Assembly (NCBI RefSeq): GCF_017357245.1
Contig: NZ_CP071612.1
Coordinates: 189,001-253,000, forward strand
Direction of reading: 5' to 3'
DNA from: Rhizobium bangladeshense
GTDB taxonomy: Bacteria; Pseudomonadota; Alphaproteobacteria; Rhizobiales; Rhizobiaceae
DNA: 64,000 bases
Part shown: one piece after another, positions 37,754-46,092 of the stretch
Layout of the letters: the number at the start of each line of letters is the position of its first letter
How positions within the stretch are numbered: position 1 is the stretch's first letter
Notes under the pieces: model-generated
What the model was told of the DNA's origin: nothing
The model's database searches: none
What the model saw: the letters and a program-made list of their open reading frames with translations, nothing else
Translations under genes and position numbers: made by a program

Positions 37754-37985
37754 GGCTGAACCGGAGTCGGCCGGTCGATCAGCCGGCCCGTTTCAGCCAA
37801 CCTCCCGCAGATTTGCCTGGCAAATCTGCAAGACCCCAGAATCACCGGACGCACTTGTCGCTTCGCCTCGGCGAAGCGGTGCGGCCGGTGGGCGGGGCTT
37901 GTTTCCGTCAGGATCAAAGGCGATCGGCTCGAACGTACCTGGGGTATGCCCTTCGCCAATCGCCTTTGCCCTGACGAAAACCTGC
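37754..37985. repeat. Cluster of palindromes between convergent genes (RIME-like intergenic mosaic element)
   Basis: Several palindromes stand in a row between the convergent ends of the NlpC/P60 and amidase genes. They are GGCTGAA / TTCAGCC (37754-37760, 37792-37798) around GGCCGG / CCGGCC; a perfect 23-base palindrome (37807-37829, arms GCAGATTTGCC / GGCAAATCTGC about a central T); CGCTTCGCC / GGCGAAGCG (37859-37867, 37870-37878) with an outer CGCAC / GTGCG; and CAAAGGCGAT / ATCGCCTTTG (37915-37924, 37959-37968). This matches the style of rhizobial intergenic mosaic elements. It probably also ends transcription in both directions. Confidence 0.6.
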
Positions 37986-38020
37986 TTCGGCAGATTGCTT
38001 CAATCTAACGCGGAAAGGCT

Positions 38021-39436
38021 CTAAGTGATCTGCCGCTGTGGCCAGGCGCTCACGCCGCCGGTCCAATCCTCGAAGGCTTTCGACAGTCTGAGCACCCGCA
38101 TGTCGTCGAAGCGCGGCCCGACGATCTGCAGCCCGATCGGCATGCCCGACCGGGAGAAGCCGCAATTGATTGAGGCAGCCGGCTGCTCCGACATGTTCCA
38201 CGGCACGGTGAAAGCGATGTGTTCGAACGGCCTTGTCGGATCGTTGGTCGGCGATGCCCATTCGGCCGGATAGGAGATGATCGGGTTGGTCGGCGAAAGC
38301 AGGGCGTCGACCGTGGTGAACAACTGTCCGCAGCTCCTGCGCATTTCGATCGTCTGGTTGAAGCCGCGGACTGCAGCGACCCCACTTATCTCGGCGCCTG
38401 TCCTCGCCCAGTCGCTGATATAAGGCAGGATGCTTCCGCGCCGCTCTTCATCCATGCCTGCAATATCGCTCCAGAGGCGGGCGCGCCAGAACGTGTCGAG
38501 CCCGTCAAGCATCTCGCGTGTCAGCACCGGTTGAACGGAGATGATGGTCGCGCCGGCGCGCTCGAAACATTTTGCCGCCGCTTCGATGGCGCCTCGGATC
38601 TCGTCGTCTACCGCAAGTCCGCAGCCGGCGTCGAGCATCAGGCCGATTTTCATGCCCGACACGTCGATATCGAGGTCCATCCAGTCGAAATCGTTCGGCG
38701 GCAGGCTCGTGCCGTCGCGCCAGTCGGGCCGTGACAGCGTCGCCATCGAAAAAGCTGCGTCTTCGACGGTGCGGGTCATCGGTCCGAGACATCGCCCGAC
38801 ATAATAGGGATCGGCTGGAATGCGTCCGTGGCTCGGCTTGAAGCCGAAGATACCGGTCCAGCCGGCGGGGAGCCGCACCGAGCCGCCGATATCCGTGCCG
38901 ATATGCAAAGGCCCGTAACCGGCCGCTGCCGCCGCCGCGGCGCCCGCGCTCGATCCGCCGGGGTTCTGAGTCACGTCCCAGGGATTGCGACTGAGGGGAT
39001 GAAAGCTCGACAGGCCGGAGGAGAGCATGCCGTAATCGGGGCAGGTGGTCTTGGCGAAGATCACCGCGCCGTCCTCGCGCAGCCGCGCGGCAGCCGGCGC
39101 GTCGGCCTCCGCTGGCTTCAGTTCCACCGCCCTGGTGCCGAACGGCACCGGCTGGCCTTTCGTCGCGATCAGTTCTTTCAGCGTGACCGGGATGCCGTCG
39201 AGCGCGCCGAGCGTTTGTTCCGTCGCCCAGCGCTCCGTGGAAGCTTTCGCCTGCGCGCGCGCCGCCTCCGGGTCGTAGAGATAGAGGGCGGAGATCTGCG
39301 GCTCCCAGGCGGCGATATGATCTTCGAGGGCGAGCCAGTATTCGAGCGGCGAGAGGCTCTTATCGGCGAAGCGTCGTCTGAGTTCGCGGATGGGAAGGTC
39401 GATTTGGGCCATTGGCATTTCGTTTCGGAAGGGCAT
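38021..39436 (-). CDS. Amidase (amidase-signature family)
   Basis: A 471-residue amidohydrolase. The Ser-cisSer-Lys triad is visible: K87 (IPVTLKELI), S162 (NPGGSSAG) and S186 (GTDIGGSVRLP). The substrate is not known; the tight link to a peptide/nickel-type ABC importer suggests it hydrolyses an amide brought in by that system. Its start overlaps the stop of the upstream permease (ATGA). It is the last gene of the binding protein - permease - permease - amidase operon. The start at 39436 is set by this coupling; a second ATG follows seven codons later. Confidence 0.9.
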   Translation of the reverse strand: MPFRNEMPMAQIDLPIRELRRRFADKSLSPLEYWLALEDHIAAWEPQISALYLYDPEAARAQAKASTERWATEQTLGALDGIPVTLKELIATKGQPVPFGTRAVELKPAEADAPAAARLREDGAVIFAKTTCPDYGMLSSGLSSFHPLSRNPWDVTQNPGGSSAGAAAAAAAGYGPLHIGTDIGGSVRLPAGWTGIFGFKPSHGRIPADPYYVGRCLGPMTRTVEDAAFSMATLSRPDWRDGTSLPPNDFDWMDLDIDVSGMKIGLMLDAGCGLAVDDEIRGAIEAAAKCFERAGATIISVQPVLTREMLDGLDTFWRARLWSDIAGMDEERRGSILPYISDWARTGAEISGVAAVRGFNQTIEMRRSCGQLFTTVDALLSPTNPIISYPAEWASPTNDPTRPFEHIAFTVPWNMSEQPAASINCGFSRSGMPIGLQIVGPRFDDMRVLRLSKAFEDWTGGVSAWPQRQIT

Positions 39437-40299
39437 CAGCGGCTCGCCTCGCGTGGATCAAGAAGGTCTCGCAAGCCGTCACCGAGCATGTTGAAGCCGA
39501 GGACGGCAAGCGCGATGGCAAGGCCGGGCAGGACGGCAAGCCAGGGGGCTAGCGCCAGATAGGTTTGCGCATCGGCAAGCATTCGGCCCCATGTCGGTGC
39601 CGGAGGCGCCATGCCTAGCCCCAGAAAACTCAGACCCGCTTCCGTCAGGATCGCCAGCCCAAGCTGGATCGTCCCATGCACGATGATCTGGCTGATGATA
39701 TTCGGCAGCACATGGCGCAGCGAGATGGTCAGGCGCGTATTGCCGATCGCGCGCGCCGCCGTCACATAATCGCGGCTCCAAGCCTGCAGCGAGGTTGCCA
39801 GCGTCACTCGGGCAAAGACCGGAATCATGAACACGGCGATCGCTGTGATCGCAGTGAACCGCCCCGGCCCGAGAAAGGCGCCGAGCATCATGGCCGACAG
39901 GATCGGCGGCAGGGCGAAGATGACGTCGCAGATGCGCATCAGCAGCGCTTCGGATGGACCGCGGATCGCTGCGGCGGAGATGCCGGCGATCGAGCCGAGC
40001 GTCCCGCCGATCGCAACCGCGGTGATGGCGACCGAGAGTGAGTTCCAGCATCCCACCATCAGCATCGACAGCACGTCGCGCCCGAACTGATCCGTTCCAA
40101 GCAGACCGAAGGCAAGCGGCGGCTGTAGTTTATGGACGATCTGCATCTTCGCCGGTGGTAAAGGCGTCCAGACGAGCGACAGCAGCGCCACCGTCACCAG
40201 CAGGCCGATGATGACGGCGCCCGCGATGAGATTCATTCGCCGGCTAAATACAGCAGCTCTTCGGCGGCCGGCGATGGCGAAGGGCGCGATCTGGGACAC
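39436..40299 (-). CDS. ABC transporter permease, DppC/OppC-like
   Basis: A 287-residue inner-membrane permease. The first membrane segment lies at about residues 23-44, followed by the usual 'LLGTDQFGRDVLSMLMVG' block (about 66-83) before the second. The EAA-type loop is 'TAARAIGNTRLTISLRHVLPN' around 179-199. Five further hydrophobic segments are present. It is separated by three bases from the DppB-like gene and overlaps the amidase start by one base. No ATPase gene is present in this operon, so the ATPase must come from elsewhere. Confidence 0.92.
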   Translation of the reverse strand: MSQIAPFAIAGRRRAAVFSRRMNLIAGAVIIGLLVTVALLSLVWTPLPPAKMQIVHKLQPPLAFGLLGTDQFGRDVLSMLMVGCWNSLSVAITAVAIGGTLGSIAGISAAAIRGPSEALLMRICDVIFALPPILSAMMLGAFLGPGRFTAITAIAVFMIPVFARVTLATSLQAWSRDYVTAARAIGNTRLTISLRHVLPNIISQIIVHGTIQLGLAILTEAGLSFLGLGMAPPAPTWGRMLADAQTYLALAPWLAVLPGLAIALAVLGFNMLGDGLRDLLDPREASR

Positions 40300-40302
40300 G
40301 CT

Positions 40303-41250
40303 TCAGACAGCCTTTCTCATCCTGGGGTCGATCGCCAGATAGGAGAGATCGACGATGAAGTTCATGACAATAACGAGAGCCGCGAAGAACAGCACGACAT
40401 CCTGCATCACGATGATGTCGCGCTGGGAGAGCGCCTGAAGGGCGAGGCGCCCGAGACCGGGCAGGTTGAAGACGTTCTCCACCAGCACCGCGCCGGCGAC
40501 GAGAAAGGTGAACTGCAGCCCGATCATTGTAAGGATCGGGATCAGCGCGTTCGGCACGATATGCCGCCACAGCACCGCACTGCTTGACAGGCCCTTGGCC
40601 ATCGCGGTGCGGGCAAAATCCTCATGCATCGTCTCAAGCACGGCCGAACGTGCGACGCGCGTCAGCACCCCCGCCTGCGGCATCGCCAGCGCCACGGCCG
40701 GCATGACAAGCGCCTGCAATGCCGGCAGAAATCCCTCGTTCCATCCGGGAAAGCCGCCCGCCGGCATCAGTCCGAGCATCGTCGAAAACAGAATGATCAA
40801 GAGCAGCGCCACCCAGAAGGCGGGCAAGGCGATGCTGATCTGCGAGAAGAGCGTTGCGATGACGGCGAAGATACTGCCGCGCCGCGAAGCGGCCAGCACG
40901 CCGACCGGCAGGGCAATCGCCACCGACAGCATGATCGCCATCAGCGCCAGCGGCAGGGTCACTGACAGCCGCTCAGCGATCAGCCCCGCAACGGGAACGC
41001 CATAGGTGTAGGATTGGCCGAGATTGCCCGACATGACGCCGGCCAGCCATCGTCCGTAACGCAGGATGAGCGGCTGGTCGAGGCCAAGCTCGTGACGCAA
41101 TGCCGACAGGGTTTCCGGGCTTGTCGAGGTGCCGAGCATGATCGAGGCGGGGTCGCCTGGTAGGAGATCCATAACGGCAAAGATCAACAGCGAGACGATG
41201 AGAAGCGTGAATAGGAGGCCGAGGAAGCGGCGAAGGACAAGCGCGATCAT
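40303..41250 (-). CDS. ABC transporter permease, DppB/OppB-like
   Basis: A 315-residue permease beginning 'MIALVLRRFLGLLFTLLIVSLLIF', a typical DppB N-terminus, with 'LLPGDPASIMLG' near residue 31 and the EAA-type loop 'TAMAKGLSSSAVLWRHIVPNAL' near 205. The frame is open back to 41409, but that stretch translates the palindromic repeats in the intercistronic gap, so ATG 41250 was chosen. The ribosome site there is weak (GAAAG), which would keep the permease level low compared with the binding protein. Confidence 0.9.
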   Translation of the reverse strand: MIALVLRRFLGLLFTLLIVSLLIFAVMDLLPGDPASIMLGTSTSPETLSALRHELGLDQPLILRYGRWLAGVMSGNLGQSYTYGVPVAGLIAERLSVTLPLALMAIMLSVAIALPVGVLAASRRGSIFAVIATLFSQISIALPAFWVALLLIILFSTMLGLMPAGGFPGWNEGFLPALQALVMPAVALAMPQAGVLTRVARSAVLETMHEDFARTAMAKGLSSSAVLWRHIVPNALIPILTMIGLQFTFLVAGAVLVENVFNLPGLGRLALQALSQRDIIVMQDVVLFFAALVIVMNFIVDLSYLAIDPRMRKAV

Positions 41251-41326
41251 GCGTGCCACGCTTTCGGTGTGGCGCGGCGGCTCCGCCATGCGTCGGTGAG
41301 TTTGGTTGGAAAACCAACCCCACGCT

Positions 41327-41355
41327 CCGTCATCCTCGGCGTTGAGCCGAGGATC
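41327..41355 (+). repeat. 29-base palindromic intergenic repeat, copy 1
   Basis: The stem ATCCTCGGC (41332-41340) / GCCGAGGAT (41346-41354) has a 5-base loop GTTGA. The opening CCGTCAT is shared with copy 2. This form resembles a palindromic repeat widespread in Rhizobiales, which in translation gives peptides of the 'DPRxxxEDDG' type. Confidence 0.7.
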
Positions 41356-41385
41356 AATGCCACTACTGTTGATGAGGGCGGTGTG

Positions 41386-41414
41386 GATGCTCGGCTCAAG
41401 GCCGAGCATGACGG
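41386..41414 (-). repeat. 29-base palindromic intergenic repeat, copy 2 (inverted)
   Basis: The stem ATGCTCGGC (41387-41395) / GCCGAGCAT (41401-41409) with loop TCAAG. Read on the - strand it matches copy 1 at 26 of 29 bases. Two of the differences are paired with one another in the stem (C-G to G-C), so the fold is kept. Confidence 0.7.
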
Positions 41415-41602
41415 AGGCGGATGGAGAAATCCGTTTAAAGAGTCGGCGCCCGCGTCAGAAATGGCATCTTCCAGGGGAACCAAACAACTACGGTCCAAGC
41501 AGAGCTGACTTGGTGAAGGATGGAGAGGGCTGTGTACTACATAGACGAAATTCATCTCGCTCTTTCCCAGCCCACGCCGCGCCCACTAAGCCCACCGCTT
41601 GC

Positions 41603-43129
41603 TCACTCCTCCCAATAAACCCCCGACAGCACATTCGACGGAATCGGCTCGTTCTCCCACAGCCCCTTCAGCTTTTTGTCCCAGACGCCGAGTTTCGGCA
41701 TGACGAAGAGGTAGAGCGCCGGTACGTCCTCGGCGAGGATCTGTTGCGCTTCGCCGTAGACCGCATTTTGCGCGTCGGGATCGGTCGTCTCCTGGACCTT
41801 CTTCATCAGCGCGTCGAAGGCCGGATTTCTGTAGTTGAAATAATAGGGATCGCGTGCGTAGATGTCGATGTCGAGCGGTTCGGCATGGGCAACGATCGTC
41901 ATGTCGAAGTTTCGATCCTTCATGACGTCCTGCACCCATTTCGCCGGAAACTCCGTCGGTTCGATGTTCATCGTCACGCCGATTTCCGCAAACATCGCCT
42001 GCATCACCTGGGCGCTGCGCGGCGCATATGCCATCTGCGGCGATTTGATTGTGAAGGTGAAGCCGTTTGGGTAGCCGGCTGCGGAAAGCAGCGCCTTCGC
42101 CTTTTCGACATCGTAGCGCAGGACGCCTGTCATGTCCTTATAGCCCGGATCGTTCGGAGTGTAGTGGCTGCCGATTGGCGTGCCGAGGCCGGACCACGCC
42201 CCGTCGATCACGGTCTGGCGGTCGATCGCCATCATAAGCGCCTGGCGCACGCGCTTGTCGTCGAAGGGCTTCCTGGCATTGTTCATGCCGGCAACGACCT
42301 TGAGTTCGGTATTGCCGATCTCGGTGATGAGCCGCCCATCGCCGACGAAGGAAGTCATCAGCTCGGGGGCTGCAAATTCGGGAAAGGCATCGAGATCGCC
42401 GGATTTCAGCGCGGCCGCCTGCGCTTGCGGATCGGCGATGAAGCGGAAGGTCACCTTGTCGAGCTTGGCAGCCGCATCCTTGTTCCAGTAGTCGCTATTC
42501 CTGATAAGTTCGACCCTGTCGCCCTTCGTCCAACTGGCGAACTTGAAAGGACCGGTACCGATCGGAGTCACCTTGTCCTCGGCGGCCGTCTTCGGCGCGA
42601 CCATCACTGAGGCCGGCCACCCGAGCCAGTAGATCAGGCTGCCGGTCGGCGCCGATAGATGCAGCACCAGCGTTTCGGCATCCGGCGTCTCGATCGAGGC
42701 GATCGAGGCGAAGAAGCGCTTCTGCGGATTGACCGAATCCGCCCCGCGGGCGCGGTCGAGCGAAAACTTGGCGCTCGCGGCATCGAAGGCCTCGCCGTCG
42801 TGGAATTTGACGCCGGTCTGCAGCTTGAACGTATATGTCAGGCCATCGGGAGAGATCTCCCAGCTTTTCGCCAGCTGCGGCTGGACCTTGCCGGCCTGGT
42901 CGATCGTCACCAGCCCCTCGAACACATTCTGCCAGGTGACCTGGCCGATCGCGACCGGGGCCGCGATCGTCGGATCGAGGCCGGCCGGCTCGACGCTCAT
43001 GCCGAGGGTGAGGGTGGTCTTCGCCGCTTCCGCCGGCGTCATGACCGTCATCACCAGACCGGCCGAAAGCGCGGCAGCGAGGGAAAGCCGCCTGACGAAA
43101 CGCGAAGGCGCAAACGAAAGCTTGGTCAT
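41603..43129 (-). CDS. ABC transporter substrate-binding protein, family 5 (peptide/nickel type)
   Basis: A 508-residue periplasmic binding protein. The signal peptide spans about residues 1-35 and ends in 'TPAEAA'. The family 5 blocks are 'LAKSWEISPDGLTYTFKLQTGVKFHDGEAF' (near 85-115) and 'IGTGPFKFASW' (near 190), with 'RVRQALMMAIDR' at about 290. Two adjacent ATGs are possible (43132 and 43129); the second gives normal spacing from AAGGGA. It feeds the two downstream permeases. The presence of an amidase and a LysR regulator suggests a small amide or peptide ligand; the actual ligand is not known. Confidence 0.92.
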   Translation of the reverse strand: MTKLSFAPSRFVRRLSLAAALSAGLVMTVMTPAEAAKTTLTLGMSVEPAGLDPTIAAPVAIGQVTWQNVFEGLVTIDQAGKVQPQLAKSWEISPDGLTYTFKLQTGVKFHDGEAFDAASAKFSLDRARGADSVNPQKRFFASIASIETPDAETLVLHLSAPTGSLIYWLGWPASVMVAPKTAAEDKVTPIGTGPFKFASWTKGDRVELIRNSDYWNKDAAAKLDKVTFRFIADPQAQAAALKSGDLDAFPEFAAPELMTSFVGDGRLITEIGNTELKVVAGMNNARKPFDDKRVRQALMMAIDRQTVIDGAWSGLGTPIGSHYTPNDPGYKDMTGVLRYDVEKAKALLSAAGYPNGFTFTIKSPQMAYAPRSAQVMQAMFAEIGVTMNIEPTEFPAKWVQDVMKDRNFDMTIVAHAEPLDIDIYARDPYYFNYRNPAFDALMKKVQETTDPDAQNAVYGEAQQILAEDVPALYLFVMPKLGVWDKKLKGLWENEPIPSNVLSGVYWEE

Positions 43130-43199
43130 CATGGTTCCCTTGTCTGGCCGTGCGTCGATGACGAAGGCCTTTGCGAATAGATTGCACCACAGCAGTGCA

Positions 43200-43221
43200 C
43201 ACACAATGACGATTTTGTGTG
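43200..43221. promoter_or_regulatory. Dyad upstream of the binding-protein gene, possible LysR site
   Basis: CACACAA (43200-43206) and TTGTGTG (43215-43221), perfect arms with an 8-base spacer, lie between the LysR gene's stop and the binding-protein start. A second, shorter dyad (GCAC / GTGC) adjoins it. This is where a LysR-type regulator of the operon would bind. Confidence 0.4.
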
Positions 43222-43278
43222 CTCGGCGTAGCCGAAAAAGCTACACCTGATATTTGCGGGCAATGCAAGCTTGAAGCG

Positions 43279-44199
43279 TCAGTCTTTGGTCCCGGCTCGG
43301 CCGTTCGTACGCTCGCGCATGAACCTCTCGATGAAGTCGAGCAGTTTCGTCGCCGCGAAGGACAGCTGCCGGTCCGGCGCGACGCAGAGATCGACATGGG
43401 TGCGGATGCCGGTCTTGCCGGCAAGCGGAATGGCCAGGAGCTGGCCCGCTTCGATTTCGCGGCGGACGGTCAGCGCCGGCAGCAGCGTCGCCGCAGCCCC
43501 GCTGAGCACCAGTTCCTTCAGCATTTCGAGCGAACTGGTGACGAAGACGGGATCGAGGCTAGGCCCCTCCTTCTCGAACAGCGCATCGAAGGCCTGGCGG
43601 AAACCGAAGGATTGATCCGGCAGCGCCAATGGGTAATCGGCGAGTTGCCGGATGGGGATTTCGGCAAGGGCGGCCGCCGGATGCTGCGGCGTGACAATGA
43701 AATCATAGGCGATCTCGGAGCGCAGCCGCACCTTGGTGCCTGATATGACGGGCGCAAACAGCGTCACCGCAATATCGGCTTCGGCGCTGTTGACGGCATC
43801 GACCGCCTGCCGCGCGCTGGTGATCGTCACGGTGAAACGCAGCTGCGGATATTTCAGGCTGAATTCGGCAAGCGCCGGCGCCAAGAGATTGGCGACGGTG
43901 GCGCCATTGGCATAGATGCTGACACGACCGCGCTGCAGTCCCTTCAGGTCTTCGATCAGCTGCTGCACGTGATCGAGTTCCCGCAGCGTCCGGCCGGCGC
44001 GCGCAGCGAGAAGCTCGCCGGCCGCCGTCAGCTTGACGCCGCGGGCGCTGCGTTCGACCAGCGGCGCGCCGAAATGATATTCGAGGTTCTCGATCTGCCG
44101 GCTGATCGCCGTCGGCGCGACATTGAGGTTCTCGGCCGCCTGGCGCATGGAATTGGTCCTCACCAGCTCGTCGAAATACATCAGCGCCCGGATCTGCAT
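43279..44199 (-). CDS. LysR-family transcriptional regulator
   Basis: A 306-residue regulator with an N-terminal winged helix (about residues 1-60; 'MRQAAENLNVAPTAISRQIENLEYHFGAPL') and a substrate-binding effector domain (about 88-290). It lies directly upstream of the binding-protein operon on the same strand, with a 149-base gap, and is the likely regulator of that transporter. GGAGAGACGTGA precedes the ATG. The effector is unknown. Confidence 0.92.
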   Translation of the reverse strand: MQIRALMYFDELVRTNSMRQAAENLNVAPTAISRQIENLEYHFGAPLVERSARGVKLTAAGELLAARAGRTLRELDHVQQLIEDLKGLQRGRVSIYANGATVANLLAPALAEFSLKYPQLRFTVTITSARQAVDAVNSAEADIAVTLFAPVISGTKVRLRSEIAYDFIVTPQHPAAALAEIPIRQLADYPLALPDQSFGFRQAFDALFEKEGPSLDPVFVTSSLEMLKELVLSGAAATLLPALTVRREIEAGQLLAIPLAGKTGIRTHVDLCVAPDRQLSFAATKLLDFIERFMRERTNGRAGTKD

Positions 44200-44254
44200 T
44201 CACGTCTCTCCGCCATTCGGCCTGTTCGACCTGTCCGGGTTTGACCCTATCCAA

Positions 44255-45268
44255 TCAATCGGCGTTCGGGTAGCGGTCTCGCCATGCCTCTTGCGCGCCC
44301 TCGGACGGAAGGGTGCTTGCCATGTAGACGCCGCGCGCGATCGCCCGCGCCATGACGATAGCGGCTAGGTGGCAAAGCTCCATCAGGCTTGCCATGTCGC
44401 TTCTCGGATGTTTGGCTGTCGAAGCGGCAAAGATGGTATCTCCGTCGAGCGGCAGATGCGCCGGCAGCAGCGCCCGGGCAAGGCCGTCATGACCTGCAAG
44501 TGAGAGCCGATGCGCCTCCGCCTTCGTCAGTTGCGCATCGGTGACTACCGCGCCGATCGTCGTCGCCGGCGTGGTCATCCCCTTGAGTCGCATCCTGTGG
44601 TCGGCCGTCGCAGGCAGGCCGAGCCCGCCGAATTCTCCGTCTTTCTCGAAGGGTGCCGCCCAGAAATGCGGCCCGTCACCAATCGTTGCGGAGCCGAGCG
44701 CATTGACGGCGACGAGCGCCGCGACGTGATGGCCGGCGCTGCTGACGGCGCTGGCGGAGCCGAGCCCCCCCTTGAAAGTGGCTGTCGTCGCTCCGGTGCC
44801 CGCGCCGGCGGTACCGAGCGCGAAGGCGCCCTTCGTCGCGGCCTTCATCGCGGCGTAACCCATGTCGCGATAGGGCGAATGCAGACCCCAATCCTTGTCG
44901 CCACCATTCAGCAGATCCATCAGGATCGCCTGCGGCACGATCGGTATGCGCGCGGTGCCCACGGCGAAGCCGCGGCCGTTCTCGCGCAATCCCGCCTGCA
45001 CCCCGCCGGCGGCATCGAGGCCGAAAGCCGAGCCGCCGGAGAGCACGAAGGCATCCACGGCGCCGACGGTCATCGACGGGTCGAGCAGGCCGGTGTCGCG
45101 TCCGCCCGGTGCGCCGCCGAGCACCGTGCCGGATGCGACGGCTGGCTCGTCGAATACGATGACTGTGACACCGGATCCTAAGGCGAGGTCGGTCGCATGG
45201 CCGACGGAGACGCCTTCGATATCGGTGATCAGGTTGAGAAGGTCGGGCAAGGGCGGATCCTTATGCAC
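44255..45268 (-). CDS. P1-family (DmpA/NylC-like, S58-related) peptidase
   Basis: About 337 residues. The N-terminus 'NLITDIEGVSVGHATD' and 'VLGGAPGGRDTGLL' are typical of the DmpA / P1 peptidase family. So are 'LSGGSAFGLDAAGGV', 'GTAGAGTGATTATFKGGLGSAS' and 'LPLDGDTIFAAST' near the end. Members are Ntn hydrolases that cut themselves into two chains and act as aminopeptidases or oligoamide hydrolases; the cut site was not assigned here. The frame reaches a TTG at 45301, but that codon lies in the T run of an upstream terminator. GTG 45268 is the next candidate, and a TTG a little further downstream after AAGGA is also possible. Confidence 0.82.
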   Translation of the reverse strand: MHKDPPLPDLLNLITDIEGVSVGHATDLALGSGVTVIVFDEPAVASGTVLGGAPGGRDTGLLDPSMTVGAVDAFVLSGGSAFGLDAAGGVQAGLRENGRGFAVGTARIPIVPQAILMDLLNGGDKDWGLHSPYRDMGYAAMKAATKGAFALGTAGAGTGATTATFKGGLGSASAVSSAGHHVAALVAVNALGSATIGDGPHFWAAPFEKDGEFGGLGLPATADHRMRLKGMTTPATTIGAVVTDAQLTKAEAHRLSLAGHDGLARALLPAHLPLDGDTIFAASTAKHPRSDMASLMELCHLAAIVMARAIARGVYMASTLPSEGAQEAWRDRYPNAD

Positions 45269-45299
45269 GAAGGGCCGCCGATAGGACTGCAATTGCCTC

Positions 45300-45336
45300 A
45301 AAAAAACAAGACCGGCCCTGTGTGGCAGGACCGGTC
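45300..45336 (-). terminator. Rho-independent terminator of the small upstream gene (- strand)
   Basis: On the - strand an 11-base-pair stem with one G-T pair (45336-45326 with 45320-45310) and a 5-base loop is followed by TTG and a run of seven T bases. It ends the 64-residue gene and separates it from the P1 peptidase gene. Confidence 0.88.
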
Positions 45337-45377
45337 GGACATCGGAAGTGCACTAAAAGCCGCTGGGGCTTTCCGCG

Positions 45378-45572
45378 TCAGGCATGAATCGGCTTCGGGT
45401 GACGGCGGGTCATCAGGTCGTGAATGGCCAGCCGCACCTCGTCGGGCGAACCGAACCGCTGCTCGTCGAGGTCGTGGACGTGGAATTTCACGGCGATGAA
45501 CTTCAGCCGGTCTTCGTCGGGGATAACGATGCCGACGGGAACGCCTGCATATTCGATAACTTGCTTCTTCAT
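45378..45572 (-). CDS. Small conserved protein of unknown function
   Basis: A 64-residue protein beginning 'MKKQVIEYAGVPVGIVIPDEDRLKFIAVKFHVHDLDE' (in part), with an even mix of strands and charged residues and a basic 'TRRHPKPIHA' end. I do not recognise the family. ATG 45572 has CAGGAG eight bases before it, and the gene ends in a strong terminator, so it is very likely expressed. A possible 31-codon reading frame lies 77 bases upstream. Confidence 0.72.
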   Translation of the reverse strand: MKKQVIEYAGVPVGIVIPDEDRLKFIAVKFHVHDLDEQRFGSPDEVRLAIHDLMTRRHPKPIHA

Positions 45573-46092
45573 AGATAGAACTCCTGCCGCGCAACAGGCG
45601 CAGCCATGGCGAATTGACTTGTCTGGTACCGTTGAAAGGAGGACGAACGTCACATTCGACAGTTCGGGCGGGAGAGGGCGCCCGGACGGTCATTGCCAAG
45701 CACAGATCGCCCAAGGAGAGTGGCGAGAATATCGATGTCTATCATGTCTCGTTCCTTTCGTTGGCGTTGCGCTCGAGGGTCCCGGAAGAGCCCAGGGCCG
45801 GTGATGGTTGTCTTCAATATCTACTAACTTAGTAGAGATTAATGGACAGCCTGTCGGAAACATATTCCTAAACGTGTCAAAATATCGACGATCCGAAAAA
45901 AACAATTCCACCATGGCCCGAGCTTACGGAAAGAAACATATCAGCTCTTCGTAAAATTCGCATGACAGAATCGAAAATCTCTCGATCGCCGCAGCAGAGA
46001 TAGGAAGTCCGTCTGATTCCGGCAATGGGCTACGTCGGTAAAACTCGAAATGCCTCGAAATGACCGATTTGGTTAAAGCCCGAAAGCGTGGA
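45573..46092. other. AT-richer gap with a small candidate reading frame and one dyad
   Basis: 520 bases between the 64-residue gene and the end of the large fusion gene. The part from 45820 to 46080 is AT-richer than its surroundings and holds no gene. TCTACTA / TAGTAGA (45820-45826, 45830-45836) is a tight dyad that could be an operator for the small gene. A 31-codon frame (45650-45745) is listed separately. Confidence 0.5.
45650..45745 (-). CDS. Candidate 31-residue leader or small peptide
   Basis: ATG at 45745 and TGA ending at 45650 give 31 residues (starts MIDIDILATLLG). AAAGGA lies eight bases before the ATG, and the next start, that of the 64-residue gene, is 77 bases past its stop. 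It may be a small protein, a leader peptide, or chance; there is no homology evidence. Confidence 0.3.
   Translation of the reverse strand: MIDIDILATLLGRSVLGNDRPGALSRPNCRM

Larger units (their letters stand above)
41251..41602. other. Intercistronic gap with paired hairpin repeats
   Basis: 352 bases within one operon, between the binding-protein stop and the DppB start. No gene is convincing. Two copies of a 29-base palindromic element in opposite orientations occupy 41327-41355 and 41386-41414. Their transcripts fold strongly and may slow decay of the binding-protein mRNA or reduce expression of the permeases. Confidence 0.6.

Noticed and set aside
41251..41555. Reading frames in the intercistronic gap, giving 'DPRLNAEDDG'-type peptides
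   Set aside because: These are translations of the palindromic repeats, a familiar false gene in Rhizobiales.
45269..45301. TTG start for the P1 peptidase at 45301
   Set aside because: The codon lies in the T run of the upstream terminator, so mRNA for the peptidase is unlikely to start before it.
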